Assembly (NCBI RefSeq): GCF_014822185.1
Contig: NZ_QVLR01000060.1
Span: forward strand, 62,001 to 126,000
Source: Azoarcus sp. Aa7
Lineage (GTDB): Bacteria > Pseudomonadota > Gammaproteobacteria > Burkholderiales > Rhodocyclaceae
Length of the DNA: 64,000 nt
Direction of reading: 5' to 3'
Position 1 is the stretch's first letter. Each line of letters starts with the position of its first letter. The notes under the pieces were generated by a model, which did no database searches, was not told where the DNA came from, and saw only the letters and a program-made list of their open reading frames with translations. Shown piece after piece: positions 43,418 through 53,017 of this stretch. The translations under genes were made by a program, and so were the position numbers.

Positions 43418-44359
43418 TCAGCGGTTGCCGCGCGTCTGCCGGTGCATGCGCATCAGCGTGCTCTTGCCGAACAGGCTCTCGACGAGATCGACGGCCAGTT
43501 CGGCGGTCATGTTGCGGTGGTCGAGCGCGGGGTTGAGTTCGACGATGTCGAGCGACGCGAGCTGCTCGGTGTCCGCGATCATCTCCATGCACAGCTCGGC
43601 CTCGCGGTAGGTCGGGCCGCCGCGCACGGTGGTGCCGACGCCCGGCGCGATCGTCGGGTCGAGGAAATCGACGTCGAGGCTTACGTGCAGGTGAGTGTTC
43701 TCGTCCACGCCGGCGAGCGCCTGTTCTATCACCGCGCGCATGCCGACTTCGTCGATGTAGCGCATGTCGAAGACTTCGATCCCGAGTTCGCACAGGAAGC
43801 GCTTTTCGCCTTCGTCCACGCTGCGGATGCCGATCTGGCGGATCTCGGCCGGGAGCATCGCCGGGATGTGGCCGCCGACGCGCGTCAGCACTTCCGGGCC
43901 GTGGCCGCACAGGCAGGCGACGGGCATGCCGTGGATGTTGCCGGAAGGCGTCATCGTCGCGGTGTTGAGATCGGAGTGCGCATCGAACCACAGCACGCGC
44001 AGCTTCTTGCCGACCGTGCGGCAATGGCGCGCGACGGCGCTGATGGAACCGATCGCGATGCAGTGGTCGCCGCCCATCACCACCGGCAGCCGGCCGGCAC
44101 GCAGTTCGGCATACACGGCCTCGTGCAGGACCTCGTTCCACTGTGCGACCTCGTGCAGGTGGCGGAAGCCGCCGACCGCGGGCAGGTCGGGGTTCGCGGG
44201 GCCAACGAGGTTGCCGCAGTCGCGCACGTCGGCGCCGAAGGCCGCGATCGCCGCGTGGATGTCGGCCACGCGCAGGGCCTCGGGGCCCATGCTGGCGCCG
44301 CGCATGCCGGCGCCTACGTCGGTGGGAACGCCAATCAGGCTTACGTTCAGAATCGTCAT
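43418..44359 (-). CDS. rocF: Arginase
   Basis: Arginase of 313 residues, hydrolysing arginine to ornithine and urea. The manganese ligands are in MGGDHC (His), WFDAHSDLN (Asp-His-Asp) and SLDVDFLDP (Asp-Asp). GVPTDVGAGMRGASMGPEAL at the start and ELNPALDHRN near the end match the RocF-type arginases better than agmatinase. With the aot-argR-aruFG operon, the strain has two alternative arginine routes. It is transcribed towards the TonB receptor and preceded by a 12-bp stem hairpin in its leader. Confidence 0.93.
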   Translation of the reverse strand: MTILNVSLIGVPTDVGAGMRGASMGPEALRVADIHAAIAAFGADVRDCGNLVGPANPDLPAVGGFRHLHEVAQWNEVLHEAVYAELRAGRLPVVMGGDHCIAIGSISAVARHCRTVGKKLRVLWFDAHSDLNTATMTPSGNIHGMPVACLCGHGPEVLTRVGGHIPAMLPAEIRQIGIRSVDEGEKRFLCELGIEVFDMRYIDEVGMRAVIEQALAGVDENTHLHVSLDVDFLDPTIAPGVGTTVRGGPTYREAELCMEMIADTEQLASLDIVELNPALDHRNMTAELAVDLVESLFGKSTLMRMHRQTRGNR

Positions 44360-44416
44360 GGTGTCGGTTTACCCTTGTGCGGTCGCCGCAGTCCGCGGTG
44401 CGAGAGTTCGGTTCGA

Positions 44417-44448
44417 CCCGCACGACGAGGTGTGGTTCGTCGTGCGGG
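44417..44448 (-). promoter_or_regulatory. Hairpin in the arginase leader
   Basis: CCCGCACGACGA and TCGTCGTGCGGG form a perfect 12-bp stem with an 8-base loop, 57 bases upstream of the arginase start. It could be an RNA control element or an operator; no T run follows in the arginase direction. Confidence 0.5.
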
Positions 44449-44517
44449 GCGGGTAGCGTCCGGGCACCTGGTCGGTGTCGTTTCGCAGGGCCGAACTTTG
44501 AAGGATGCGTCGCTCAA

Positions 44518-44536
44518 ACAGAATGGTCAATTCTGT
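44518..44536. promoter_or_regulatory. Operator-like dyad upstream of arginase
   Basis: Perfect inverted repeat ACAGAAT-GGTCA-ATTCTGT in the divergent region. The size and symmetry suit an Lrp- or LysR-type regulator. Confidence 0.45.
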
Positions 44537-44787
44537 ATCGGAATGCCATGGCTCTGACGAAATGGCAGGGTCGAGTGGCGATTTGCGCAAAATCCACCGG
44601 GCAGCCCCTCCAGCGACGCCCCTGGCTCGGGTATAAAGGCGCCTCGGCTGGTCCGGGGCGATCTCCCTTGGCCGGAAGTATTGTCGGCGGGCGGGCAGCG
44701 TTCGTCGACCTTTCCAGCATCGGGATCCGCCCGGATGCCGGCGGAACGGATGGCCACGTAGAAATTGATTGCATCGGGAGTCGGTGA

Positions 44788-45693
44788 ATGAAGCGCGCGC
44801 AGGCCAATGGCCTCCTGTTGGTTGCAGCACTGATCTGGGGGACGGCCTTCGTCGCCCAGCAGGCCGGCATGCGTGATGTGGGCCCCTTTACCTTCACCGG
44901 CGTGCGCTTCCTGTTCGGCGCCGTGGTGATCCTGCCGCTGGTCGCGCGCGAGCTGCGCCGGCTCGGGCGGCGTGGCGTGTGGCTGGATGGTCGCGATCTG
45001 GCGGGCGGGCTGCTGCTGGGCGTGGTGCTCTTTCTCGGCGCGGCATTCCAGCAGATCGGCATCGCCGGCACGACCGTGAGCAACGCCGGCTTCCTCACCG
45101 CGTTGTACGTGCCGCTGGTGCCGGTCGCGAGCGCGCTGCTGTTGCGCGAGCGCCTGCACTGGTCGGTGTGGCCGGCGAGCGCGGGCTGCCTCGGCGGCAC
45201 CTTTCTGCTCGGCGGCGGCAGCCTGTCGGCGCTGTCGACGGGCGATCTGTGGGTGATCGCGAGCGCGCTGTTCTGGGCCGCGCACGTGATGATGGTGGGG
45301 CGGGTCGCGGCGCGCCACGGCGCCCCGATCACGATTGCATGCCTGCAGTTCCTGATGTGCGGTGCGCTGGGGATGGCCAGTGGATTCTTCCTGGAGGTCG
45401 TCAGCGTCGATGCGCTGGAGCGCGCGCTGCCGTCGATCGCCTACGCGGGCATCCTCTCGGTGGGCTTGGGCTTCACGCTGCAGGTGGTCGCGCAGCGCCA
45501 TACGCTGGCGGCCGACGCGGCGATCCTGCTGAGCTGCGAGACGTTGTTTGCGGCGCTTGCGGCGCGCATCTTCGTCGGCGAGGTGCTGACGCCGGTGCAG
45601 CTGCTGGGTGGCGGGCTGATCTTCGCGTGTGTGATGGCGATCCAGCTGCTGCCGCTCGTCCGCGCGCGCAGCGAGGCGGTGCAGCCGGCCTGA
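44788..45693 (+). CDS. EamA/DMT-family transporter
   Basis: Inner-membrane protein of 301 residues with ten hydrophobic helices forming two EamA repeats. LLVAALIWGTAFVAQQAGMRDV at the start and LSCETLFAALAARIFVGE in the second repeat are typical of drug/metabolite exporters. The substrate cannot be predicted; the position beside arginase suggests an amino acid or amine, which is weak evidence. The gene ends 12 bases before the end of the convergent regulator-like gene. Confidence 0.85.
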   Translation: MKRAQANGLLLVAALIWGTAFVAQQAGMRDVGPFTFTGVRFLFGAVVILPLVARELRRLGRRGVWLDGRDLAGGLLLGVVLFLGAAFQQIGIAGTTVSNAGFLTALYVPLVPVASALLLRERLHWSVWPASAGCLGGTFLLGGGSLSALSTGDLWVIASALFWAAHVMMVGRVAARHGAPITIACLQFLMCGALGMASGFFLEVVSVDALERALPSIAYAGILSVGLGFTLQVVAQRHTLAADAAILLSCETLFAALAARIFVGEVLTPVQLLGGGLIFACVMAIQLLPLVRARSEAVQPA

Positions 45694-45705
45694 TCCGGCG
45701 AAAGC

Positions 45706-47328
45706 TCAGGCCGCGTTCTCGAACAGTTCCGGCGGGATGTCCTCGGGGCACAACTGGCTGGCCTCGTCCCCCATCAGCGCGAGCATGAGGCGCAGTTGGT
45801 TGCGCAGCTCGCGCAGGTTGCCCGGCCAGCGGTGGCGGTGCAGCAGCGCAAGCGCGTCGGGGCACACGTAGACCGGTCGTCCGGCGGCGGCCTCGCGCAC
45901 GAAATGGCGCACGAGCGCGTCGAAATCGTCGCGCTCGCGCAGCGGCGGCAGGCTGATGATCCGGCCGCCCGCCGCCTCGAAGTTGCGCAAATCGAGTCGT
46001 CCCTCGCGGCGCAGCTCGGCGAGCGGCCGCCGTGCCGCGCCGATCACGCGCGCGCGGCTGCCGTCGTGGGCGTCGAAGAGCCGCGCCTGCAGCGTGGCGG
46101 GCAGTGCGTCGATCTCAACGAGGAACAGGATGCCGTTGGCCGCCTGCATCCAGGCGCGATCCAGTTCCGCCTCCGCAGCCTCCCCGGCGGGCAGGGCGGT
46201 GCAGTCGATGCCGATCAGCGGTGCGTCCGTGGTCGGTTTGTGGTCTTCATGGAACGCGCGCACGAGATGCGCCTTGCCGGTTCCCATCTCGCCTTCGATC
46301 AGCAGCGGCATGTTTTCCGCGGCGCAGTCGCGCAGCGTGTCGACGATGCGCGCCATGCGTTCGTCGCCGTGAGCGATCGCGCCGAGGCGGGAATCGTCGT
46401 CGCGGGCCGTGGCGCTGCGCGGCCCCGTGTCGGCGTGGCGCCGCGACCGCAGCTTGGCGCGGGCGATGAGCGTGCGGCCTTTCAGGTCGTAGAGCGGAAA
46501 GGGCGCGTCGGGCGCCTGCGCTGCCCAGCCGACGAGGCTGCTCCACGGTGTCGCAAAACAGGCTTCATAAGCCGCCGCGGGGCGGCGCGCGTCCAGACCG
46601 AGCAGCCCGCGCGCCTTGCGATTGCTCGCAACGAGCCGGCCGCCTTCGTCGAACACGACGAGCGCGTGCAGGGGATCGGACAGCGCATCGCGGCGCGTGT
46701 GGAAGTGCAGGGTGAGGAAACCGTCGTCGAGCGTTTCCAGCAGGCGGTGTTCGATCAGCTCGGCCGTGGTGCGCAGCAGCGCCTCGGCATGGGTCAGGTT
46801 CTCGTGCGCGTCCGACGACACGTCGAGGATGCCGAGCATGCCGCCCGTGGGGGCGAGGATGGGCGTCGCGACGCAGGTCAGGATGCGGTTGCGCGCGAGG
46901 TAGTGCTGGTCGCCCTGCACGGTGACGACCGTTCCCGTGTGCAGCGCCGTGCCGATCGCGTTCGTGCCCATCGTCGCCTCGCTCCAGTCGACGCCGGGCC
47001 GCAGTGCGACGCGGGTCGCGCGGTCGAGGAAGTCGGTGTGGCCCAGCGCACTGAGGATCATGCCCTGACGGTCGGCCAGCAGCACCGTGGATGAGGGGCT
47101 GCCAATCTGGCGGTACAGGCCTTCGATCATCGGGCGCGAGAACGCGAGCAAGCGGTTGTTCGCGGCGATCCGGTCAGTGAGTTCGCCCGGCGCGAGCGCC
47201 GTGTCGTTGAGCGGTTCGTCCGGACGCAGGCCGTGCTCGCGGCTGCGCTGCCACGATGCGATGAGCGGTTCCGGTCGGGATGTGGGGGGTGAAGCTTCCA
47301 TCATGGGGAGCGATGAAGCATGAATCAT
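45706..47328 (-). CDS. Degenerate AcoR-like regulator lacking sigma-54 loop and DNA-binding domain
   Basis: Protein of about 540 residues from the methionine at 47328 (start uncertain; the frame continues to 47604). The N-terminal GAF-type sensor (RPMIEGLYRQIGSPSSTVLL, ATMGTNAIGTALHTG) and a PAS-like region match AcoR. The AAA domain is eroded. Walker A reads GEMGTGKA; the segment that should hold ELFGY and GAFTGA is absent; Walker B is LFLVEID instead of LFLDEIG. It ends at PPELFENAA without the usual Fis-type helix-turn-helix. It therefore should not bind DNA or activate sigma-54 by itself, but could sense a ligand and modulate another regulator. It is divergent from the aldehyde dehydrogenase. 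Confidence 0.8.
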   Translation of the reverse strand: MIHASSLPMMEASPPTSRPEPLIASWQRSREHGLRPDEPLNDTALAPGELTDRIAANNRLLAFSRPMIEGLYRQIGSPSSTVLLADRQGMILSALGHTDFLDRATRVALRPGVDWSEATMGTNAIGTALHTGTVVTVQGDQHYLARNRILTCVATPILAPTGGMLGILDVSSDAHENLTHAEALLRTTAELIEHRLLETLDDGFLTLHFHTRRDALSDPLHALVVFDEGGRLVASNRKARGLLGLDARRPAAAYEACFATPWSSLVGWAAQAPDAPFPLYDLKGRTLIARAKLRSRRHADTGPRSATARDDDSRLGAIAHGDERMARIVDTLRDCAAENMPLLIEGEMGTGKAHLVRAFHEDHKPTTDAPLIGIDCTALPAGEAAEAELDRAWMQAANGILFLVEIDALPATLQARLFDAHDGSRARVIGAARRPLAELRREGRLDLRNFEAAGGRIISLPPLRERDDFDALVRHFVREAAAGRPVYVCPDALALLHRHRWPGNLRELRNQLRLMLALMGDEASQLCPEDIPPELFENAA

Positions 47329-47397
47329 TCCGTCGGCGTCGAACCGCGCGATCAAAAGGGTTTCTGCGGAAGCGGGGGGTGCGTAGTGCGGCGCCGT

Positions 47398-47433
47398 TGT
47401 CACGCATCGGAACAGGTGTTGCCTTGTTGAACA
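47398..47433. promoter_or_regulatory. Tandem-dyad activator site before the aldehyde dehydrogenase
   Basis: TGTCAC-GCATC-GGAACA (47398-47414), two bases, then TGTTGC-CTTGT-TGAACA (47417-47433). It has the same 36-bp layout as the sites at 14053, 49423 and 56034, and lies 114 bp before the sigma-54 promoter at 47547. Confidence 0.6.
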
Positions 47434-47546
47434 GGCGGGAGCAGGGCAGGGAAGCGGGGTGTCCGGTGGCGAAAATGTGCCGGATTGCGGTGCAAGTGAT
47501 TGTTTGAGATATGAAAGATGTCTCTGGAGAAGGTGGCGGCGCTTGC

Positions 47547-47561
47547 TGGCACGCGCCCTGC
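47547..47561 (+). promoter_or_regulatory. Sigma-54 promoter of the aldehyde dehydrogenase
   Basis: TGGCACG-CGCC-CTGC matches the -24/-12 consensus with one change, 66 bases before the start codon. GG and GC are correctly spaced. Confidence 0.7.
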
Positions 47562-47626
47562 GGAAGGGATGGCGACGCGAGACAGCGTTTCGACTAATCA
47601 ACAACGCACTTCTGGAGACGAGTTCA

Positions 47627-49129
<1,503 letters not shown>

Positions 49130-49147
<18 letters not shown>

Positions 49148-49188
49148 GCGCGTTACCAGGACCGCGCGCTCGGGTTCTTCTGAGCGCG
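49130..49188 (+). repeat. Direct duplication of the aldehyde dehydrogenase 3' end
   Basis: A 23-base block covering the last codons and stop (49130-49152) is repeated at 49166-49188 with one mismatch, 36 bases on. Each copy contains the arms GCGCTC and GAGCGC and can fold into a hairpin. Confidence 0.7.
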
Positions 49189-49273
49189 GAGGCGGCCGGG
49201 CGCAGCATTTCGGCGCCCGCTTGGCTCATGTTGTTCTTCTCTCCCTCTCCTCCGCCTACAGCGGAAGAGCTTC

Positions 49274-49300
49274 ACGGGCGGCTCCGGCCGCCCGTTTTTT
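49274..49300 (+). terminator. Intrinsic terminator after the aldehyde dehydrogenase
   Basis: ACGGGCGG and CCGCCCGT form an 8-bp stem with a 6-base loop, followed by a run of T. It separates the aldehyde dehydrogenase from the ABC operon. Confidence 0.8.
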
Positions 49301-49422
49301 CACCGCATCGCTGCGGCAAGGAGCGAGCGCGCTTCTCGCGAACGCGGGCTGATCGTGCACTATGCTTGAAGCGGGTTTCGGATCTGCCCGACGTGCCCGC
49401 AATGCGTCGTCTTGCCGGCAGG

Positions 49423-49458
49423 TGTTCCGAAATGGAGCAGCTGTTCCGTGGTGGAGCA
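49423..49458. promoter_or_regulatory. Tandem-dyad activator site before the ABC operon
   Basis: TGTTCC-GAAAT-GGAGCA (49423-49439), two bases, then TGTTCC-GTGGT-GGAGCA (49442-49458). These are the most regular copies of the element. It is 42 bp before a weak sigma-54-like site at 49500 and 124 bp before the first start codon. Confidence 0.7.
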
Positions 49459-49499
49459 CCCGATTCCGCAGGCGACGGATTGGCGGAGCCTTCGCCGGC

Positions 49500-49514
49500 T
49501 GGATCGAATCCTGC
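49500..49514 (+). promoter_or_regulatory. Possible sigma-54 promoter of the ABC operon
   Basis: TGGATCG-AATC-CTGC keeps GG and GC at the right spacing but misses three other consensus positions. It lies 68 bases before the ATG at 49582, downstream of the activator site. Confidence 0.4.
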
Positions 49515-49581
49515 ATTGGAAACACGACCGTCCCCGGCTCGATCCGGCGGGCGTTGACACAAGAACGATGGAGACACATCA

Positions 49582-50574
49582 ATGCTGCGACCGTTTGCGC
49601 GCGCGTGCCTTGCCGCGGCTGCGTTCCTTGCCTGCCTGATTGCGCCGGTGCGCGCTGCCGACCCGGCGCCGATCCGCATCGGCGTGCTGCAGTACGGCAC
49701 GGTGAGCTGGGAGCTCGAGGTGATGAAGCGGCAGGGCTACGCCGAACGCGAGGGCGTGCGGATCGAGGTCGTGCCGCTCGCGCAGAAGGACGCCGCGAAC
49801 GTCGCGCTGCAGGGCGGGGCGGTCGATCTCATCGTCAATGACTGGATCTGGGTCGCACGTCAGCGCGCCGAAGGGCGGGATTTCGCCTTCGTGCCCTACT
49901 CGCGCGCGGTGGGCGGCATCATGGTGCGCCCGGACGCCAACGTGCGCACGCTCGCGGATCTGCGCGGGCAACGCCTGGGCGTGGCCGGTGGCGCGCTGGA
50001 CAAGAGCTGGCTGCTGCTGCGGGCGTGGTCGCGCAGGACGGTCGGCGAGGACGCCGCGACCTTCCTGAAGCCCGATTTCGGCGCGCCGCCGCTCCTCAAC
50101 GCCTTGATGCTGAAGGGCGAACTGCCCGCGGTGATGAACTTCTGGCACTTTTCCGCGCGCCTGCGTGCCGCCGGCATGCGCGAGCTGCTCACGCTGGACG
50201 ACATCCTGAAGGGCTTGGGCGTCGACGGCGAGCTGCCGATGATCGGCTGGGTGTTCCGTGAGGACTGGGCGGCGAAGAACCGTGCCGCCTTCGAGGGCTT
50301 CCTGCGCGCCGGCGCGCAGGCGCGCCGCCACATGCAAAGCTCGGATGCGGTGTGGGAGGAGTTGCGTCCGCTCACCCGCGCCGAGGACGACGCGACGCTC
50401 GTGGCGCTGCGCGACGGGTTCCGTGCCGGCATTCCCGGCGAGGACATCGCGCAGGCCGAACGCACCGCGCGGCGCGTGTTCTCGATCCTCGCCGAGGAGG
50501 GCGGCGCCGAACTCGTCGGCAGCGCCACGACCCTGCCCGCGGGCACCTTCTGGCGTGCGGGTGGGGCCCGCTGA
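49582..50574 (+). CDS. NitT/TauT-type ABC substrate-binding protein
   Basis: Periplasmic binding protein of 330 residues, first gene of a seven-gene operon. The signal peptide ends near PVRAADP. RIGVLQYGTVSWELEVMKRQG, GGAVDLIVNDWIWVARQRA and LADLRGQRLGVAGG follow the pattern of sulfonate/nitrate/aliphatic substrate-binding proteins (SsuA/TauA type). The ligand is unknown. Because the operon continues into pedA1A2BC-like genes and has the same activator site as the alcohol oxidation genes, the ligand is probably related to quinoprotein function (metal chelate, cofactor or alcohol). That is inference. The stop overlaps the next start as TGATG. Confidence 0.82.
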   Translation: MLRPFARACLAAAAFLACLIAPVRAADPAPIRIGVLQYGTVSWELEVMKRQGYAEREGVRIEVVPLAQKDAANVALQGGAVDLIVNDWIWVARQRAEGRDFAFVPYSRAVGGIMVRPDANVRTLADLRGQRLGVAGGALDKSWLLLRAWSRRTVGEDAATFLKPDFGAPPLLNALMLKGELPAVMNFWHFSARLRAAGMRELLTLDDILKGLGVDGELPMIGWVFREDWAAKNRAAFEGFLRAGAQARRHMQSSDAVWEELRPLTRAEDDATLVALRDGFRAGIPGEDIAQAERTARRVFSILAEEGGAELVGSATTLPAGTFWRAGGAR

Positions 50575-51395
50575 TGAAGGCAGGCGCCGATGACTCCGCG
50601 CCCTGGCCGGTCGCGCCCATGAGCGCCCGCCCGGCTCTCCGGCGCCTGCGGCCGCAAGGTGACGGCTGGCTGCGCGCGGCCTCGCTCGCCGCCTTCCTCG
50701 CGCTGTGGCAGCTCGCCGCGTGGCTCTTCGCCAGTTCCACCCTGCCTCCGCCGGCCACCGTCTTCACGCGCATCGCCGCCGAGACCGCCTCGCTCGCGCT
50801 GCCCACGCATCTGGCCATCACGCTTGCGCGCGTCGCGGTCGCCTTCGGGCTGGCGATGGCCCTCGGCGCCACGATCGGCATCGCCATGGGGCGCTGGCGC
50901 CGGCTCGATGCGCTCCTCGACGGCTGGCTCGTGCTCGGGCTCAACATCCCCGCGCTCGTCACCATCATCCTGTGCTACGTGTGGTTCGGTCTCAACGACG
51001 CCGCCGCGATCGTCGCCGTCGCGCTGAACAAGATCCCGACCGTCGTCGTCACCGTGCGGGAAGGTGCCCGCGCGGTCGATGCCCGCCTGATGCAGGTCGC
51101 CCACGCCTATCGGCTGCCGCGGCTGCGCACCTTCACCCGCGTCTATCTGCCCCAGCTCGTCCCCTACCTGATGGCCGCGGCGCGCTCGGGGCTGTCGCTG
51201 ATCTGGAAGATCGTGCTCGTCGTCGAGCTCCTCGGGCGCAGCAACGGCGTGGGCTTCCAGCTCAACATGTTCTTCCAGCTCTTCGACATTGCCGGCATCC
51301 TCGCCTATACGCTCGTGTTCGCCGCGGTCGTGCTCGTCGTCGAAGCGGCCGTCCTGCGCCCGCTCGAGCGGCGGCTCACGCGCTGGAGATCCTGA
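50574..51395 (+). CDS. NitT/TauT-type ABC permease
   Basis: Inner-membrane permease of 273 residues with about six transmembrane helices. The EAA-type loop is in RLMQVAHAYRLPRLRTFTRV (with YLPQL after it). LWKIVLVVELLGRSNGVGF and the preceding region match SsuC/TauC permeases. The start at 50574 overlaps the previous stop; an internal ATG at 50619 would still include all helices. The next gene follows immediately. Confidence 0.85.
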   Translation: MKAGADDSAPWPVAPMSARPALRRLRPQGDGWLRAASLAAFLALWQLAAWLFASSTLPPPATVFTRIAAETASLALPTHLAITLARVAVAFGLAMALGATIGIAMGRWRRLDALLDGWLVLGLNIPALVTIILCYVWFGLNDAAAIVAVALNKIPTVVVTVREGARAVDARLMQVAHAYRLPRLRTFTRVYLPQLVPYLMAAARSGLSLIWKIVLVVELLGRSNGVGFQLNMFFQLFDIAGILAYTLVFAAVVLVVEAAVLRPLERRLTRWRS

Positions 51396-52169
51396 ATGCT
51401 CGACATCGCCATCGACCGCAAGACCTACCCCGACCGCGCCGGCGCCCCGCATCTGGCGCTCGCCGGGCTGCACCTCGAGGCCGCCCCGGGCGAGTTCGTG
51501 TGCGTTGTCGGCCCCTCGGGCTGCGGCAAGAGCACGCTGCTCAACGTCGTCGGCGGGCTCGACCGCGACGTCGAAGGACGCGTGCGCCTTGGCGGCGCCC
51601 CGTTCGCCGACTCCACGCACGACATCGGCTTCATGTTCCAGGAGCCGCGCCTGATGCCCTGGCTCACGGTGCTGGAGAACGTGCTCCTCGTCACCGACGC
51701 GAGCGCCGCGGCGCAGCGGCGCGCGCGCGAACTCCTCGCCGCGATGGGGCTCGCCGACGTGCTCGACGCCTACCCCGGGCGGCTCTCCGGCGGCATGCAG
51801 CGGCGTGTCGCGCTCGCACGCGCCTTCGTGATCGAACCGAAGCTCCTCCTCATGGACGAGCCCTTCGTCTCGCTCGATGTGCCCACCGCCAACCGCCTGC
51901 GCGCGATGTTGGTCGAACAGTGGCAGCGCTCGGGCGCGACGGTGCTCTTCGTTACCCACGACCTGCGCGAAGCGCTCGCGCTCGCCGACCGCATCTGCTT
52001 CCTGTCGGCCGCCCCCGGGCGCGTCGTGCTCGAACTCCCCCTCGCGCTCGCGCGCCCGCGCGCCCCCGACGATGCCGCGGTGCAGGCGCTGCACGCCGAG
52101 CTCCTTGCCCGGCACCCCGAGCTCCTCGCCGGGCTCGCCAGCGACCCGGACGGGACCAAGGATGAATGA
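51396..52169 (+). CDS. NitT/TauT-type ABC ATPase
   Basis: ATPase of 257 residues pairing with the preceding permease. Walker A is GPSGCGKST, the Q-loop is in MFQEPRLMPW, the signature LSGGMQRR has Met in place of the more usual Gln, Walker B is LLLMDEPFVSLD and the H-loop is FVTHDL. The start is directly after the permease stop. The end overlaps the next ATPase gene by 8 bases, so two ABC systems are joined in one transcript. Confidence 0.87.
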   Translation: MLDIAIDRKTYPDRAGAPHLALAGLHLEAAPGEFVCVVGPSGCGKSTLLNVVGGLDRDVEGRVRLGGAPFADSTHDIGFMFQEPRLMPWLTVLENVLLVTDASAAAQRRARELLAAMGLADVLDAYPGRLSGGMQRRVALARAFVIEPKLLLMDEPFVSLDVPTANRLRAMLVEQWQRSGATVLFVTHDLREALALADRICFLSAAPGRVVLELPLALARPRAPDDAAVQALHAELLARHPELLAGLASDPDGTKDE

Positions 52170-52962
52170 GCGCATGAACACTGCCGTCGACGCACCCCCC
52201 CTCACCCCCGATTCGGCGCAGGCGGGCGCCGCGCTCGAGCTCGCCGATGTGCGCAAGGCCTACGGCACGCGCGAGGCGCTGCGTGGCGTCACGCTCAAGG
52301 TCGACCGTGGCGAATTCGTCGCGCTGCTGGGGCCCAACGGTGCGGGCAAGAGCACGCTGTTCCAGCTCCTGACCGGGCTCTTCAACGCCGACTCCGGGCG
52401 GCTCGCCGTGTGCGGCCACGACATCCGCAAGGCCCCGGTCGCCGCGCTCGCGCACCTGGGCGTCGTGTTCCAGCAGAGCACGCTCGACCTCGATCTGGGC
52501 GTCGCCGCGAACCTGAAATTCCACGCCGCGCTGCACGGCTTGGGTGGGCGACACGCACGCGAACGCGTCGCCGACGCGCTGGGCCGCCTCGGCCTCACCG
52601 AACGCGCGAACGACCCCGTGCGGGAGCTCTCCGGTGGCAACCGCCGCAAGGTCGAGCTTGCGCGTGCGCTGGTGCACGAGCCGGCCGTGCTGCTGATGGA
52701 CGAGGCAACCGTCGGCCTCGACCCGGCCTCGCGCCGCCAGCTCCTCGACGAGGTGCTGGCGCTGCGTGCGCGCGGCGTCGGCGTGCTTTGGGCGACCCAC
52801 CTTGTCGATGAGGCAGAGGCCGCCGACCGCGTCATCGTGCTGCACCGCGGCCAGATCCTCGCCGAGGGCGCCCCGCAGGCACTCGCCGCGCAGGCCGGCA
52901 CGGCCACCCTCGCCGACGCCTTCCTGCAGATGACCGGCGGCGGCAGCGAGCGCAGCGACTGA
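52162..52962 (+). CDS. pedA1: PQQ-dehydrogenase-associated ABC ATPase (PedA1-like)
   Basis: ATPase of 266 residues. Walker A is GPNGAGKST, the Q-loop is in VVFQQSTLDLDLG, the signature is LSGGNRRK, Walker B is VLLMDEATVGLD and the H-loop is WATHLV. This export-type (DrrA/CcmA-like) ATPase belongs to the group found with PQQ alcohol dehydrogenases. In Pseudomonas putida KT2440 the matching system PedA1A2BC is reported to be needed for growth at low lanthanide. It overlaps the preceding ATPase gene by 8 bases. The permease partner is the pedC-like gene at 55213. Confidence 0.85.
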   Translation: MNERMNTAVDAPPLTPDSAQAGAALELADVRKAYGTREALRGVTLKVDRGEFVALLGPNGAGKSTLFQLLTGLFNADSGRLAVCGHDIRKAPVAALAHLGVVFQQSTLDLDLGVAANLKFHAALHGLGGRHARERVADALGRLGLTERANDPVRELSGGNRRKVELARALVHEPAVLLMDEATVGLDPASRRQLLDEVLALRARGVGVLWATHLVDEAEAADRVIVLHRGQILAEGAPQALAAQAGTATLADAFLQMTGGGSERSD

Positions 52963-53017
52963 ACGCCTACAAACCAAAAAAACCGTCCTGGAAATCCGAC
53001 CCCGAGAGGAGACCCGC

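Larger units (their letters stand above)
44360..44787. other. Divergent arginase / EamA control region
   Basis: No gene seen in these 428 bases. The region contains a 12-bp perfect hairpin (44417-44448) close to the arginase start and a 7-bp dyad ACAGAAT-N5-ATTCTGT at 44518-44536. GGTATAAAGGCG at about 44630 is a possible -10 element for the EamA gene. Confidence 0.5.

Noticed and set aside
47459-47626. N-terminal extension of the aldehyde dehydrogenase
   Set aside because: It would translate through the sigma-54 promoter, and a good ribosome site precedes the ATG at 47627.
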